Shown: positions 1 to 9,184, counted from the first letter of the stretch. The stretch is 54,881 bases of DNA from Verrucomicrobiota bacterium (GCA_026398235.1 JAPLTE010000038.1:1-54881); one strand, 5' to 3'. Made by a program: numbers and translations. The notes: generated from the sequence alone by a model not told the origin.

Positions 1-20
1 GCCGGGCCAGCAGGTGTATT

Positions 21-330
21 AAGGTGGATCGCGACCTCCGGGCGCGATGAGCGGTGCGGCCATCGCTTTTGCATTCTGCCACCCCTGCCGGGGTGAGGCG
101 TTGGTGGGGTGGAATCCGGGGGTGTCGCTTCGCTCAACCCCCGGCTAATATCCCTGAACCCTCCGGGTTCACTGGTGAAGGTTCCGTTATCCCTGAACCC
201 TCCGGGTTCGTTCCTTGGGATCGAAGGGGATGCGATTTGAGATATTTGTCACAACACTTCGTCCCGAAATCGCCCGCGGAGCGGTCGATCCACCTTGGCG
301 AAGGCGGCTCGCGACCTCCGGACGCGATGA
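21..330. repeat. Repeat-rich intergenic region with a 30-bp near-direct repeat
   Basis: No convincing gene lies in the first 358 bases. Bases 21-50 and 301-330 match at 27 of 30 positions; their shared core is a GCGACCTCCGG block followed by CGCGATGA. Between them sit hairpin-forming segments: CACCCC pairs with GGGGTG around 80-95, and CCGGGGGT (116-123) pairs with ACCCCCGG (137-144). The architecture resembles dispersed extragenic palindromic elements. That reading is inference, because only one cluster of this exact type is visible here. Confidence 0.55.
149..209. repeat. Duplicated palindrome GAACCC-TCC-GGGTTC
   Basis: A 22-bp segment at 149-170 is repeated exactly at 188-209, with a 39-bp period. 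Each copy contains GAACCC and GGGTTC arms separated by a TCC loop, so each could form a six-bp hairpin. A second trinucleotide-loop palindrome (GGCCC-TCC-GGGCC) occurs at 22549-22561, so a common repeat family is possible. No transposase is nearby. Confidence 0.6.
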
Positions 331-358
331 ATGGCGCGCGCCACGTTTCCGCCCGCCG

Positions 359-1852
359 CTACAGTCTTTTAATCCCGGGAAGGTTGTAGTTGCGGATCAG
401 CGCGGGCTCAATTTCAGAGACTTCCGCTGGATCGAGCACGATTTCGCCCGGGCTTCCCTCCACCTGGATGTGATGAAACCCATTGATCGGCTTTGCCAGC
501 GCGCCCTCAATATCGGCAAGGCTCTTCAGGGCCACTCCGTTGACTTGGGTCACCACGAGGCAGTTCAGCTCCTCATAACCCACCGTGCAAGGGGAGGGGA
601 GCACGTTGCTCAGGATCACGATGCGCTCACGCGGATCGTTTTTGAAAAGCTCCTGCTGATAAGTATCATAATAAAGGAACCGCTCGGGCGCTTTGCGGGT
701 CCATTCCGGCCCCCATTCCTTGAGGAATTGCCGCGAGAGCTCCTGAAAGACAACGCCGCCCAGGATGTAGTAGCGCGGGGCTTTGTCGATGCTGTACGGC
801 TCAATGAGCGACGCCGACGGATCGGGGTGGGTGAGGGTGACTTCGCAGGTGAATTCCTTGCCTTGCCGCATCAATTTGAAGGGCAGTTTCTCGCCGGTAA
901 AGTGTTCGCATGAAAGCAGATGCGACACGGAGACTTTGCCGTAGTTCGGATCGATATAATTTCCATCGCGATCCACCCCGGTGTTTCCGATGGACAGGAG
1001 CACATCCCCTGCGCGGATGCCCGCTTTGGCAGCAGCCCCCGCGGGATCAAGTCGCGTGATATAGACGCCTCCAATGCCGTTGGTGAGTCCCGCGTAACGG
1101 CGCAACTGCGGATCGCGCAGCGAAGCCCAACCCATGCCGGCGCGCGGAAAGCCGATATAGCCGTTCTTGGATTCGGCCGCTTTCAAAAAATGGCGGATCA
1201 CCGGAGCGGGAATGGCATCGGCGGTCTGGCTGCGCGAATCGAAACGGAGCAGCATCCCCGCGAGCGCGCCGTTCTTGACGACCGGCGAGGTGAAGCCGCT
1301 GTCGCGTTGTTGCAAGGAAGAGGTCAGCCGGTAGAGCAGAAACGGGGCGTCGCCGATCGGGTAAGAGCCCACTTCCACCGTGGTGAGCAGCGCGCGGGTG
1401 TTGAGCAGCGTGCCGTTGTTTTCCAACTGCCAAATGGCGAGGTCGTCCCCCACGCCGGGCTCGGCGAGGGCGAGCGGTTTGAAGGGCTTGAGGAAATCGG
1501 CTTCCGACGGTTTGACGAGCGCCAGGTTGCAATCGTAATCCACCACCTCCACCGTGGCGGGGCATTTCTCGCCGCTGTCGGGTTTTTCCATTTCGAGATA
1601 GGTCGCGTCGGCCACTTGTTCGGCGGTAGTCAGCACGCGCGAGCCGGGCAGCACGGCTCCCACGGCACGGCGCTGGAACGGGGGACGCTTGCTCCACGGG
1701 CGCAGGAAATCGTAGGGCTGGTTGGTCACGTTGACGCGCACCACCGAGATCGGTTTGCCGAGGGCCGGAATGGTGGCGTGGGGAGCGGCTTCTTTGGCGA
1801 GTACCACACCGCAGGTGCTCAAAAGAGCGCAAAGCAAGAGGCGGAAAGTCAT
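359..1852 (-). CDS. Secreted HtrA-like/PDZ protein, probably catalytically inactive
   Basis: This 497-residue protein starts at a Met followed by a hydrophobic signal peptide (residues 1-19). It lies one base after the end of the upstream HtrA-like gene on the same strand, so the two are probably co-transcribed. Residues about 65-245 follow the trypsin-like HtrA fold. The position of the catalytic His is Glu78 (in TTAEQV), the Asp position is Asn109 (in YDCNLALV), and the GNSGGP loop is replaced by an SGFTSP-type sequence. A PDZ domain with AGIRAGDVLLSIG follows at about 290-375. The C-terminal third resembles the neighbouring paralogue, with PRYYILGGVVFQ matching PRYLLFGGLLFQ. Protease descent is clear; loss of activity is inferred from the missing triad. 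A role as a substrate-binding or regulatory partner of the neighbour is possible. Confidence 0.85.
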   Translation of the reverse strand: MTFRLLLCALLSTCGVVLAKEAAPHATIPALGKPISVVRVNVTNQPYDFLRPWSKRPPFQRRAVGAVLPGSRVLTTAEQVADATYLEMEKPDSGEKCPATVEVVDYDCNLALVKPSEADFLKPFKPLALAEPGVGDDLAIWQLENNGTLLNTRALLTTVEVGSYPIGDAPFLLYRLTSSLQQRDSGFTSPVVKNGALAGMLLRFDSRSQTADAIPAPVIRHFLKAAESKNGYIGFPRAGMGWASLRDPQLRRYAGLTNGIGGVYITRLDPAGAAAKAGIRAGDVLLSIGNTGVDRDGNYIDPNYGKVSVSHLLSCEHFTGEKLPFKLMRQGKEFTCEVTLTHPDPSASLIEPYSIDKAPRYYILGGVVFQELSRQFLKEWGPEWTRKAPERFLYYDTYQQELFKNDPRERIVILSNVLPSPCTVGYEELNCLVVTQVNGVALKSLADIEGALAKPINGFHHIQVEGSPGEIVLDPAEVSEIEPALIRNYNLPGIKRL

Positions 1853-1853
1853 A

Positions 1854-3226
1854 TTATTCGCTGAGATTTTGTTCATTGCGGACATTGTAGCGGGCCTTAA
1901 TCCGCTCGCGCGCGGCTTCGACCCCGGCACGTTCCATGACGAGGGGGCGACCTTCGCCCATCATTTGGATGACGTATTGCTCCGCCGGTTGGGCAAAGGC
2001 TTTGGCCATCTCTTCCAGGTTTTTGATTTTGACCCCGTTGATTTCATCGACGATGGCCCCCCGGAAGCCGCTCACATAAGTGTTCACCGGGTCGGGCAAG
2101 ACGCCGCTTAAAACGATCACTTCCGGGCGCTCTTTATAAAACTCATCGGAGATGAACGAATTATAAATGAACCGCACGCGCAGGTTGTCGATCTGGTTTT
2201 CCTGGAGGAAATTGCGGGAAATCGGCTGGAAGAGCAGCCCGCCGAAGAGAAGATACCGGGGCCGGAGTGGAACGCCACGGTGTCGCCCTTGAATTTGCGC
2301 TCCACCACTTCAGGCATTTCGACCCGTTCGCCGTCCAGCTCCACGTATCCGTCGCTCTGCACGGGATGCCCGTCGATGCTCAGGATTACATCACCCACTT
2401 TGAGTGCCCCGTCACATGCGCCCCCGGTCACGACCTTGCCCACAAGCACTCCGCGCGCATCGTCTTCCAGCCCGAGCGCTTTTCTTTGCGCGGGGTTGAG
2501 CAGCGGGAAGGTGGAGATGCACAGGTCCATGTAATGGTCGTAATGCCCGTCCTCAATGTCCTTCAAAAAGCGTTGCACCACCGGCACGGGGATCATGTAG
2601 CCGACGTTTTGCGCCACGTCGCCGTTGAACCCTTGGAAGGCTACGCCGATCACCTTGCCGTCCTGCAATACCGGGCCGCCACTGTTGCCGGGATTAATCG
2701 GGGCGCTCGTCTGGATCGTGAGGTGGCTGTCTGCCCCGGTGTGCGCATAGACGTGGAAGGCGATGCGCGAGACGACCCCGGTGGTTACGGAGAGCCGATC
2801 CCCGCCAATCGGGTAGCCGTACACGGATACCGACGATTCGATTTGCGGAATCTGGTTCGTGAAAGAGAGCCCCACGGTTCCCTCGAAAAATCTCGGGTCC
2901 GCGATTTCCAACACGGCCAGATCGCAGTCGTGGGCGACATGCCGGACTTTGGCGATGTAATGCTTCGGGTCGTTCTCGCGTTCCACGGAGATAAACCGGG
3001 CATTGGCGACCACATGGGCGTTGGTCAGTATCCGGTTGCTCCCGATAATGAATCCCGTCCCGCTGCCGCTTTGGCTGGCCCCTGCATTCCAGGGAACGCG
3101 GTAATTCGGTTCTTGGGCGGTGGTGGAAATGTGGACCAGGCTTTTGCGGACCTCGACAATGGAGATGGCGCGAGCCGGGAGCTGCAAAACGAGCAGGATG
3201 AGAAAAAGCCGGACGTAATGGGGCAT
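1854..3226 (-). pseudogene. HtrA-family periplasmic serine protease with PDZ domain, frameshifted
   Basis: The gene encodes a secreted trypsin-like protease with a signal peptide at residues 1-20. The full triad is visible: His71 in TNAHVV, Asp102 in DCDLAVLE and Ser182 in NPGNSGGP. A PDZ domain follows (GALKVGDVILSIDG). The first frame continues to 2117 but loses family similarity after HSGPG, near 2262. A second frame ending at 1854 carries the expected C-terminal region (PRYLLFGGLLFQPISRNFLQ, then about 120 residues), which matches the downstream paralogue. Restoring one C in the coding-strand run at 2258-2261 joins the frames into about 457 residues. The break is either a real mutation or a homopolymer sequencing error. 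The family normally acts in envelope protein quality control. Confidence 0.8.
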
Positions 3227-3294
3227 GACGCCCGGAGATTAACCCATTAAATTCCGCTCGCAAGGGGGGAAATCAGGACAAACGCAGGGAATTG

Positions 3295-3318
3295 ATCAGG
3301 AATTCAGGAAATCAGGAA
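3295..3318. repeat. TCAGGAA-type octad repeat, single-arm copy
   Basis: Three successive ATCAGGAA, TTCAGGAA and ATCAGGAA units lie in the gap between the HtrA-like gene and guaA. Related units occur at 8303-8325, 43593-43675 and 44680-44815, always in gaps between minus-strand genes. The rest of 3227-3457 shows no supported gene. Confidence 0.6.
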
Positions 3319-3457
3319 AAAAGAGAGGGATCGCGTCCGTGTCGTCCCGAGCGGGCCGATGCTCTGCTCAGACTCAGCAGTTGAATGAGCGGGGCCGGGC
3401 TGGTTTACTCCCGCCCATTCAGGGCGAGAGGCAGGGCCAAGAAACTTCCAGGGCCGT

Positions 3458-5044
3458 CTATTCCCACTCAATGGTGCTCGGCGGCTTGCTGGAAATGTCG
3501 TAGCAGACGCGGTTGACCCCCTTGACCTCATTGATGATCCGCGAGGAAATTCTGCCCAGGATATCGTAGGGGAGGCGGACCCAATCGGCCGTCATGCCGT
3601 CCTGGCTTTCCACGATGCGCAGGGCAATGGTGTTGTCATAGGTGCGCTCGTCGCCCATGACTCCCACCGAACGGACGGGAAGCAGCACCGCGAACGATTG
3701 CCATACACGGTAATACCACTCGCTGGCTTTCATTTCGCTTACCACGATGGCGTCGGCGTCGCGCAGGATGCGCAAGCGCTCTTCGGTGATCTCGCCCACG
3801 ATGCGCACCGCCAGGCCGGGCCCGGGGAACGGTTGGCGATGGACCACTTCCTTGGGAAGCCCGAGTTGCAGCCCGACTTGCCGGACTTCGTCTTTGAAAA
3901 GTTGGCGAAGGGGCTCGATCAGGTCAAATTTCAGATCGTCCGGGAGACCGCCGACGTTGTGGTGGCTTTTGATGAGCGCGGCGGGATTGCCCGAAATCGA
4001 GACGCTTTCAATCACGTCCGGATAGAGGGTCCCTTGCGCGAGGTATTTGAAGTTTTGATCCGAAGTGGTCAACTCGCGCACGGCGGTTTCAAACACCCGG
4101 ATGAACTCCCCGCCGATGATTTTGCGCTTGGTCTCGGGATCGGTCACCCCCTCAAGTTTGGTGAGAAAGCGCTCGGTGGCGTCCACGTATTTGAGGTTAA
4201 TCTGGAAATTGTCGCCGTAGAGACGTTGGACGGACTCGGCTTCGTTGGCGCGCAGGAGGCCGTTGTTGACAAAAACGCAGGTGAGTTGATCGCCGATGGC
4301 TTTGTGCAGCAAAGCCGCCGCCACGGAGGAATCGACGCCGCCGCTGAGGCCGAGCACCACGTGGTCTTTGCCGACTTTCTGGCGGATTTCCTCGCAGGTC
4401 TGGTCGATGAAGCTACCCATCGTCCAATCCATTTTGCAGCCGCAGATCTGATAGACGAAATTCTGGATCAATTCCTTGCCGCGGGGGGTGTGGGCCACCT
4501 CGGGGTGAAACTGCAACCCGAAAAACCGCTTGGCCGGGTTTTCAATCGCCGCGAAAGGGGAGTTGTCGGTGTGGCCGACAGCATGGAAACCGGTGGGCAA
4601 TTTGGTGAGCTTATCTCCGTGGCTGTTCCAGACGTCGAGGCTGTCGGGGAGCCCCGCAAACAAGCCGCACGTATCGGTGCGCTTGCCGGTTTCGTCGGTG
4701 AGATGCACGAGGCCCGCGCCGTATTCGCGCCGGTCCGAGTGTTCCACTTTGCCGCCGAGATGGAAGCCCATCAATTGCAGGCCGTAGCAGATGCCGAGGA
4801 CGGGAACGCCGAGTTCAAACACCGCCGGATCAATTTGCGGGGCGTTGCCGGAATAGACACTGCTCGGGCCGCCGGAGAGGATGATCCCGCGCGCGCAGAG
4901 TTTCGCGATTTCAGTCGCGGGCGTGTCGAACTTCACGATCTGGGAATAAACCTGGCATTCCCGGACGCGCCGGGCAATGACCTGGGTGTATTGCGACCCG
5001 AAGTCGAGGATGACGATCTTGGAAACAGGGGCGGTCTCGGACAT
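3458..5044 (-). CDS. guaA: GMP synthase (glutamine-hydrolysing)
   Basis: GuaA converts XMP to GMP in the cytoplasm, using ATP and ammonia from glutamine, in the last step of guanine nucleotide synthesis. The 528-residue length is normal. The N-terminal class I amidotransferase domain has the nucleophile Cys86 in GICYGLQ and the His180/Glu182 pair in FHPEV. The ATP-pyrophosphatase domain has the SGGVDSS loop at 234-240. The C-terminal dimerisation domain ends in the conserved [11 protein letters not shown]. It is transcribed away from mqnE across about 190 bp that holds a palindromic repeat. It looks like a stand-alone gene with no unusual features. Confidence 0.98.
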   Translation of the reverse strand: MSETAPVSKIVILDFGSQYTQVIARRVRECQVYSQIVKFDTPATEIAKLCARGIILSGGPSSVYSGNAPQIDPAVFELGVPVLGICYGLQLMGFHLGGKVEHSDRREYGAGLVHLTDETGKRTDTCGLFAGLPDSLDVWNSHGDKLTKLPTGFHAVGHTDNSPFAAIENPAKRFFGLQFHPEVAHTPRGKELIQNFVYQICGCKMDWTMGSFIDQTCEEIRQKVGKDHVVLGLSGGVDSSVAAALLHKAIGDQLTCVFVNNGLLRANEAESVQRLYGDNFQINLKYVDATERFLTKLEGVTDPETKRKIIGGEFIRVFETAVRELTTSDQNFKYLAQGTLYPDVIESVSISGNPAALIKSHHNVGGLPDDLKFDLIEPLRQLFKDEVRQVGLQLGLPKEVVHRQPFPGPGLAVRIVGEITEERLRILRDADAIVVSEMKASEWYYRVWQSFAVLLPVRSVGVMGDERTYDNTIALRIVESQDGMTADWVRLPYDILGRISSRIINEVKGVNRVCYDISSKPPSTIEWE

Positions 5045-5126
5045 AAGCGCTCAATATTGCCGCCCTTAAAGAGGGATTGCAAGCGGTGGATTTGGGAATA
5101 AGGCCTCGTTCTCATTGCTTCCTTTC

Positions 5127-5155
5127 CTCGTTCCCAAACTCCATTTGGGAACGAG
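5127..5155. repeat. 12-bp stem palindrome, dispersed-repeat type
   Basis: CTCGTTCCCAAA (5127-5138) and TTTGGGAACGAG (5144-5155) form a perfect 12-bp stem with a CTCCA loop, in the divergent gap between guaA and mqnE. Very similar GTTCCCAAACTCC palindromes are, from general knowledge, dispersed in several bacterial genomes. It is not followed by a T tract and lies upstream of both genes, so a terminator role is unlikely. Confidence 0.7.
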
Positions 5156-5234
5156 AAGAAATCGGAATGGAAGCGGGTTTCCCGTCCATCCTTGCGCCGC
5201 AGCGGTTTCTTCTCTAGCTTGAACGACATTGCCC

Positions 5235-6323
5235 ATGAAACGCTCGCTCCTTTCCGACGCCCTGCTCCCGATCTACGACAAAGTGGCTGCCGGGGGGCGG
5301 ATTTCCGAAGCCGACGCGCTGGCGCTTTATCACAGCCGCGATCTCCACGCGCTCGGGGCGATGGCCAACCTCGTCCGGGAACGCAAAAACGGGAACGTGG
5401 CGACCTATCTCCTCAACCGCTACATCAATTACTCCAACGTATGCATCCTCAAATGCCAGTTTTGCGCCTTCCGGGCGAACCGGCGCGATCCCCATGCGTT
5501 TGAGCTGGGGATTGCAGAAATCGTCGAAACCGTGCGCGAGGCGCTGGGGAAGGGGATTACCGAGATGCACATGGTGGGCGGGTTGCACCCGACTTTGCCG
5601 GCGGATTGGTACCTGGAACTGTTGCGATCGCTCAAGGCGCTCGATCCCGCGTTGCATTTGAAATGTTTCACCGCTGTCGAGATCCGGCATTTGGCGGAGC
5701 GGATTTTCAAACGCTCCATCCCGGATACACTGGCGCTTTTGCGTGAAGCCGGCTTGGATTCGCTGACCGGCGGGGGCGCGGAAATTTTCGATGCCGAGGT
5801 TCGGGATCAACTTTGCCGGGGAAAAGAGAGCGCCCAGGAATGGGCGGAAGTCCATCGTATCTGGCACCAAATGGGGGGGCGCTCGACCTGCACGATGCTC
5901 TTCGCGCATATCGAAACGCTGGAGCAAAGGGTGGACCACCTGCGACGGTTGCGGGAGTTGCAGGACGAAACCGGCGGGTTCACCGGGTTTATTCCATTCG
6001 CGTTTACGCCCGACGCAACCGAACTGGCCCACATCCGACGGGCGGGCGGATTGGAGGAATTGCGCAACCTGGCGGTCTCCCGCATTTACCTCGATAATAT
6101 CCCACACATCACGGCCTATTGGATCAGCATGGGATTGCCATTGGCCCAGGTGGCGCTGAATTTCGGCGTGGACGACCTGCATGGGACCATCATGGAAGAG
6201 AAAATTTTCCATATGGCGGGGGCAGAGACCCCACAGGAGCAGACGGTGGCGGCGCTGGAACGGGTGATCCGGGAAGCAGGCCGCGAACCGCTGCAACGCA
6301 ACAGCCATTATGAACGGATTTGA
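5235..6323 (+). CDS. mqnE: Aminofutalosine synthase (radical SAM)
   Basis: MqnE joins 3-[(1-carboxyvinyl)oxy]benzoate to SAM-derived adenosine to give aminofutalosine, the second step of the futalosine route to menaquinone. The ATG at 5235 is preferred over an upstream TTG. The 362-residue protein has the radical-SAM Cys-x3-Cys-x2-Cys cluster motif at Cys70, Cys74 and Cys77 (NVCILKCQFCAF), followed by the family-typical MHMVGGLHP and SLTGGGAEIF segments. It overlaps mqnA by 14 bp, which makes pathway partnership almost certain. MqnC, a paralogous radical-SAM enzyme, is the main alternative, but the sequence pattern and mqnA partner fit MqnE better. Confidence 0.93.
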   Translation: MKRSLLSDALLPIYDKVAAGGRISEADALALYHSRDLHALGAMANLVRERKNGNVATYLLNRYINYSNVCILKCQFCAFRANRRDPHAFELGIAEIVETVREALGKGITEMHMVGGLHPTLPADWYLELLRSLKALDPALHLKCFTAVEIRHLAERIFKRSIPDTLALLREAGLDSLTGGGAEIFDAEVRDQLCRGKESAQEWAEVHRIWHQMGGRSTCTMLFAHIETLEQRVDHLRRLRELQDETGGFTGFIPFAFTPDATELAHIRRAGGLEELRNLAVSRIYLDNIPHITAYWISMGLPLAQVALNFGVDDLHGTIMEEKIFHMAGAETPQEQTVAALERVIREAGREPLQRNSHYERI

Positions 6324-7086
6324 GGCGCTGAACGGATTGCGCGTCGGTTGCGTGCGCTACTTGAATTCCCGGCCGCTGATTGATCCGTATGACGGCCCGG
6401 TGGTCCTGGATCACCCAGCCGTATTGGCGGCGGCGCTGGAGCGCGGCGAACTGGATGTGGCGTTGGTCCCGGTATTTGAGGCTTTGAGATTGCCGGGCTA
6501 CCGGACCGTCGAGGGCGTGTCGATCTCCTCGCTGGGGCCGGTCTGGAGCGTGATTCTGGCCTACCAAGGGGCGCTTTCCGCGATCCGGCAAGTGACCCTC
6601 GACCCGGCTTCGCGCACTTCGGTCCACCTCTGCAAATTGTTCTTTGCCGAATGGGGCGCGTCGGTTCCTGAGTACCTCCCGGAACCTCCTCCGCCGGGAG
6701 CCGCTCGCGTGTTGATCGGCAACCAAGCCATCGCCTTCCGCGATCTGCACGGGGATCAATATGAAGTGCTCGATCTCGGCGAGGAATGGACCCGGCGAAC
6801 CGGGTTGCCCTTTGTGTTTGCCGTTTGGCTGATCCGGCCCGAGGTCCCCAATCCCGAACGGGTGGCGGCGGCGTTCCGCGAGATCGCGCGTCAAGGCAGG
6901 ACGCAAATCCCCGAGATTGTCGCCCGGCACCGCGAACACCACGCCTCCTTTGCCCTCCGGTATCTCACCGAATCGATCCGGTTCGATCTCGGTGCCGCCG
7001 AAAAAGAGGGGATCAAGCGGTTTCGCACACTGCTTTGCAAACACGCGCTTCTGCCGACGGGCAGTATGCCGCTGCGGTTTGTGTAG
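6310..7086 (+). CDS. mqnA: Chorismate dehydratase
   Basis: MqnA dehydrates chorismate to 3-[(1-carboxyvinyl)oxy]benzoate, the entry step of the futalosine menaquinone pathway. The 258-residue protein has the periplasmic-binding-protein-like fold of the family, with the N-terminal RVGCVRYLNSRPL signature, ALVPVFEAL, and GNQAIAFRD later on. Its start lies inside the end of mqnE, so the two are translated from one transcript. Product and substrate fit directly with the neighbour. The other pathway enzymes (mqnB, mqnC, mqnD) are not in the window. Confidence 0.93.
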   Translation: MNGFEALNGLRVGCVRYLNSRPLIDPYDGPVVLDHPAVLAAALERGELDVALVPVFEALRLPGYRTVEGVSISSLGPVWSVILAYQGALSAIRQVTLDPASRTSVHLCKLFFAEWGASVPEYLPEPPPPGAARVLIGNQAIAFRDLHGDQYEVLDLGEEWTRRTGLPFVFAVWLIRPEVPNPERVAAAFREIARQGRTQIPEIVARHREHHASFALRYLTESIRFDLGAAEKEGIKRFRTLLCKHALLPTGSMPLRFV

Positions 7087-7135
7087 CCCATTTTTCTGTT
7101 GAAAACCCGATTTTTGCGCGGCATCATCTGGTTTC

Positions 7136-7354
7136 ATGCCCAAAGAAGAGGGAATCCAAACGGACGGCACCGTGGTGGATGTTTTGCCTGGGACCATGTT
7201 CCGCGTAAAACTTCCCAACGGCTCCGAAGTGCTTGCGCATATCTCCGGCAAGATGCGCAAGAACTTCATTCGCATTGTGCCCGGAGACAAGGTGACGGTG
7301 GAGCTTTCGCCCTACGACCTCACCAAAGCCCGCATCACATTCCGCGAGCGGTAG
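7136..7354 (+). CDS. infA: Translation initiation factor IF-1
   Basis: This 72-residue OB-fold protein binds the A site of the 30S subunit during initiation. The sequence runs from [19 protein letters not shown] through [20 protein letters not shown] to the typical ARITFRER end, at exactly the usual length. It follows mqnA by 49 bp on the same strand and converges on the ACT-domain gene, whose stop lies 13 bp away. No ribosomal-protein operon surrounds it here, so infA stands alone. Confidence 0.97.
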   Translation: MPKEEGIQTDGTVVDVLPGTMFRVKLPNGSEVLAHISGKMRKNFIRIVPGDKVTVELSPYDLTKARITFRER

Positions 7355-7367
7355 GAGGCATGCGCAC

Positions 7368-7835
7368 CTAGCGCGAAATATCCATCTGGCTCATGACCCG
7401 GAAACTGTGGCTGCTGAGGACGGCCACGGCGCAATCGTTGTCCTCCACATGCAGGGCAATGGCGGTGTTCCCGCGCGGCCGGGTCAAAAGCCCGTAGCAA
7501 CTGTGGATATTGACTTCCGCCATGAGCAATGCGGAAAGGAGATGCGGAAGTTCGTTGGCCCCTCCGCGCAGTTCCACCACGACGATGTTGCTCGCGGCAA
7601 AAGGGATGTCGTGCAATTCAAAGAGTTCCTGCGCCTGCTCCGGGTCGCTGACGACGATCCGGACGATGGCACAATCCGCCGAGTCCTGAACATCCAGCGC
7701 CAGGACGATGATATTGCGTTCCTGGAGCAATTTGACGATTTCAGAGAGCGCGCCCACTTTGTTGGGCAGGAAAACCGAGTATTGTTTGACTCTCGGGCCG
7801 TTGATTTTTTCGGTGGTCTTGGTGGCGCTTTCCAT
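7368..7835 (-). CDS. Tandem ACT-domain protein
   Basis: This 155-residue cytoplasmic protein contains two ACT-like domains. The first (about 17-82) begins KQYSVFLPNKVGALSEIVKL and the second (about 85-150) contains LPHLLSALLMAEVNIHSCYGL. ACT domains bind small ligands such as amino acids and regulate metabolic enzymes, but no enzyme domain is attached. The PNKxGALxEI ligand-binding loop of the first copy is intact. It is the last gene of a minus-strand run and lies next to a secreted protein without obvious functional linkage. The ligand and target are unknown. Confidence 0.85.
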   Translation of the reverse strand: MESATKTTEKINGPRVKQYSVFLPNKVGALSEIVKLLQERNIIVLALDVQDSADCAIVRIVVSDPEQAQELFELHDIPFAASNIVVVELRGGANELPHLLSALLMAEVNIHSCYGLLTRPRGNTAIALHVEDNDCAVAVLSSHSFRVMSQMDISR

Positions 7836-7849
7836 TGCGGTTTCCCCTT

Positions 7850-8284
7850 TTATTTATAGCTGTAAAGCAGGCAGTAAGTGGCGGGTTCTCCGCTGAGTTC
7901 TTCGATGCGAACAATGTAAGGGCCGCTGGCCTGCGGAGCAAATCCCGCTGCCGCTTGGGCGCCGTTTTCGTACAGCTCGGTCGGAACGAATTTTCCCTTT
8001 TCGTCAAAGACGGCAACGGCGATGCGTTTGGCCGGGCCGCTGGCGGCGGCGATGAACCAGTATTGGTTCCCGGAATAGAGATTGACCTGGATGAATTTCG
8101 CCTCTTTCGGGGCGATCTTTCCGAACGTGTGTCCGTCGCGGCTCTTGAACCCGTCATTGGAGAAGGCTCCGGCGAGTTCCAAAGCGCTGGCGCGCGCCTT
8201 CACCTCGGCATCGGTGGGGCCTTCTGGAGCGGCATGCAAAACCAAGGCTGTGGCAAAAAGACAAAGCAATCCCAGAACGCGCAT
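7850..8284 (-). CDS. Small secreted protein of unknown function
   Basis: The predicted protein has about 144 residues and starts at an internal Met whose next 18 residues form a signal peptide ending in HA-AP (MRVLGLLCLFATALVLHA). A longer start would translate the intergenic repeat at 8303-8325, so it is rejected. The mature part contains short beta-rich stretches (FIQVNLYSGNQYWFIAAAS, GPYIVRIEELSG), which suggests a small beta-sandwich in the periplasm or outside the cell. I do not recognise the family. It sits in a run of secreted or envelope genes on the minus strand. Confidence 0.7.
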   Translation of the reverse strand: MRVLGLLCLFATALVLHAAPEGPTDAEVKARASALELAGAFSNDGFKSRDGHTFGKIAPKEAKFIQVNLYSGNQYWFIAAASGPAKRIAVAVFDEKGKFVPTELYENGAQAAAGFAPQASGPYIVRIEELSGEPATYCLLYSYK

Positions 8285-8302
8285 CGACACGGGTTTCCGC
8301 TG

Positions 8303-8325
8303 CCTGGTTTCCTGATTTCCTGATG
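8303..8325. repeat. TCAGGAA-type octad repeat, single-arm copy
   Basis: The plus strand reads TTTCCTGATTTCCTGATG, which is the reverse complement of ATCAGGAAATCAGGAAA. It fills most of the gap between two minus-strand genes and belongs with the repeats at 3295, 43593 and 44680. Confidence 0.55.
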
Positions 8326-8346
8326 TCAGTTTTCCGTGTACCGAAT

Positions 8347-9153
8347 TCATTTGGCGCTGGGTTTGGTGGAGATGCTCTTCATGAGCCGGCTGGAGACTTC
8401 CTTCACCGCTTTAACATCGTTCTGAGTGGGGATTTTGTCGCTGGAAAAAGAGACAAGAGTTTCCAGTTCGGGCAGTCCGGCGATCAGAATGCCTACGAGC
8501 GGATTTTCCTTCACCTTGGGCGGCAGCGCCTCGAGCTTGGCGCGCATGAGGGCGATGATCTCGGGTTGGCGCAGCAGTTTGGCGGCGGCGGGGGTGTAGT
8601 TATCGGCAATCCAGCCGCTCAGGATTTCCGTGCCGCGAATCCACGCTCCAAGGGTGACCAGGCAGACAAGGTCCGCGTCGTGTTGTTGCTCAAGAGAGAG
8701 TTTGACCTCGTTTTGAGTCGCTTCGAGTTCTTCCTTGAGCGTGTTCCACTCGTTGCGCTCGGCAAATTCAAAGATGCTGTTGCCGCGTGCGATGACGCTT
8801 TCGCTCACGGCAAGGCATTTGGCGAGGGCGATGATGTCCTTGCCGGTGTTTTTGACTTGCTGGGCATCCTCGGCTTCCACCGCGATATAGCCGTCGGCAA
8901 TCAGTCCGCCGATGTTCAAGGCAATCTGCGCCCGGCTGGAAAAGGTGGTGGGGATGGGCGGACGATAGCGTGATTGCCAGTTCGGCTTGGCGACTTTGCT
9001 CAAGGCGGCCATCGCTTCGGCGGGAATGGGGATCGATACCGATTCGACCTTCGCAACCGAAGCGAGCTCCTTTGCGGTCAGCGGTGCAGGCGCGGCAGAG
9101 GCGAATGCTGCCATGCAGGAGAAGAATAAAATGAGGACAAAAGAAAACATCAC
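8347..9153 (-). CDS. Secreted alpha-helical protein of unknown function
   Basis: This 268-residue protein has a clear signal peptide (about residues 1-20, ending AFASA-AP). The remainder is almost entirely helical, with regular Leu/Ala spacing. One segment reads SRAQIALNIGGLIADGYIAVEA and another AVSESVIARGNSIFEFAERNEW, probably a repeat-rich helical bundle in the periplasm. No catalytic motif is evident. Homologues are probably limited to Verrucomicrobiota-like genomes (inference). It is followed by another secreted unknown and preceded by the GYF-like gene. Confidence 0.75.
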   Translation of the reverse strand: MMFSFVLILFFSCMAAFASAAPAPLTAKELASVAKVESVSIPIPAEAMAALSKVAKPNWQSRYRPPIPTTFSSRAQIALNIGGLIADGYIAVEAEDAQQVKNTGKDIIALAKCLAVSESVIARGNSIFEFAERNEWNTLKEELEATQNEVKLSLEQQHDADLVCLVTLGAWIRGTEILSGWIADNYTPAAAKLLRQPEIIALMRAKLEALPPKVKENPLVGILIAGLPELETLVSFSSDKIPTQNDVKAVKEVSSRLMKSISTKPSAK

Positions 9154-9184
9154 AAAAAAAAGGAATGGAGAAGGGAGGGGATGG

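Noticed and set aside
4933-5229. Open frame across the guaA-mqnE gap with FPNGVWERG
   Set aside because: It arises from translating the palindromic repeat and has no start support or family match.
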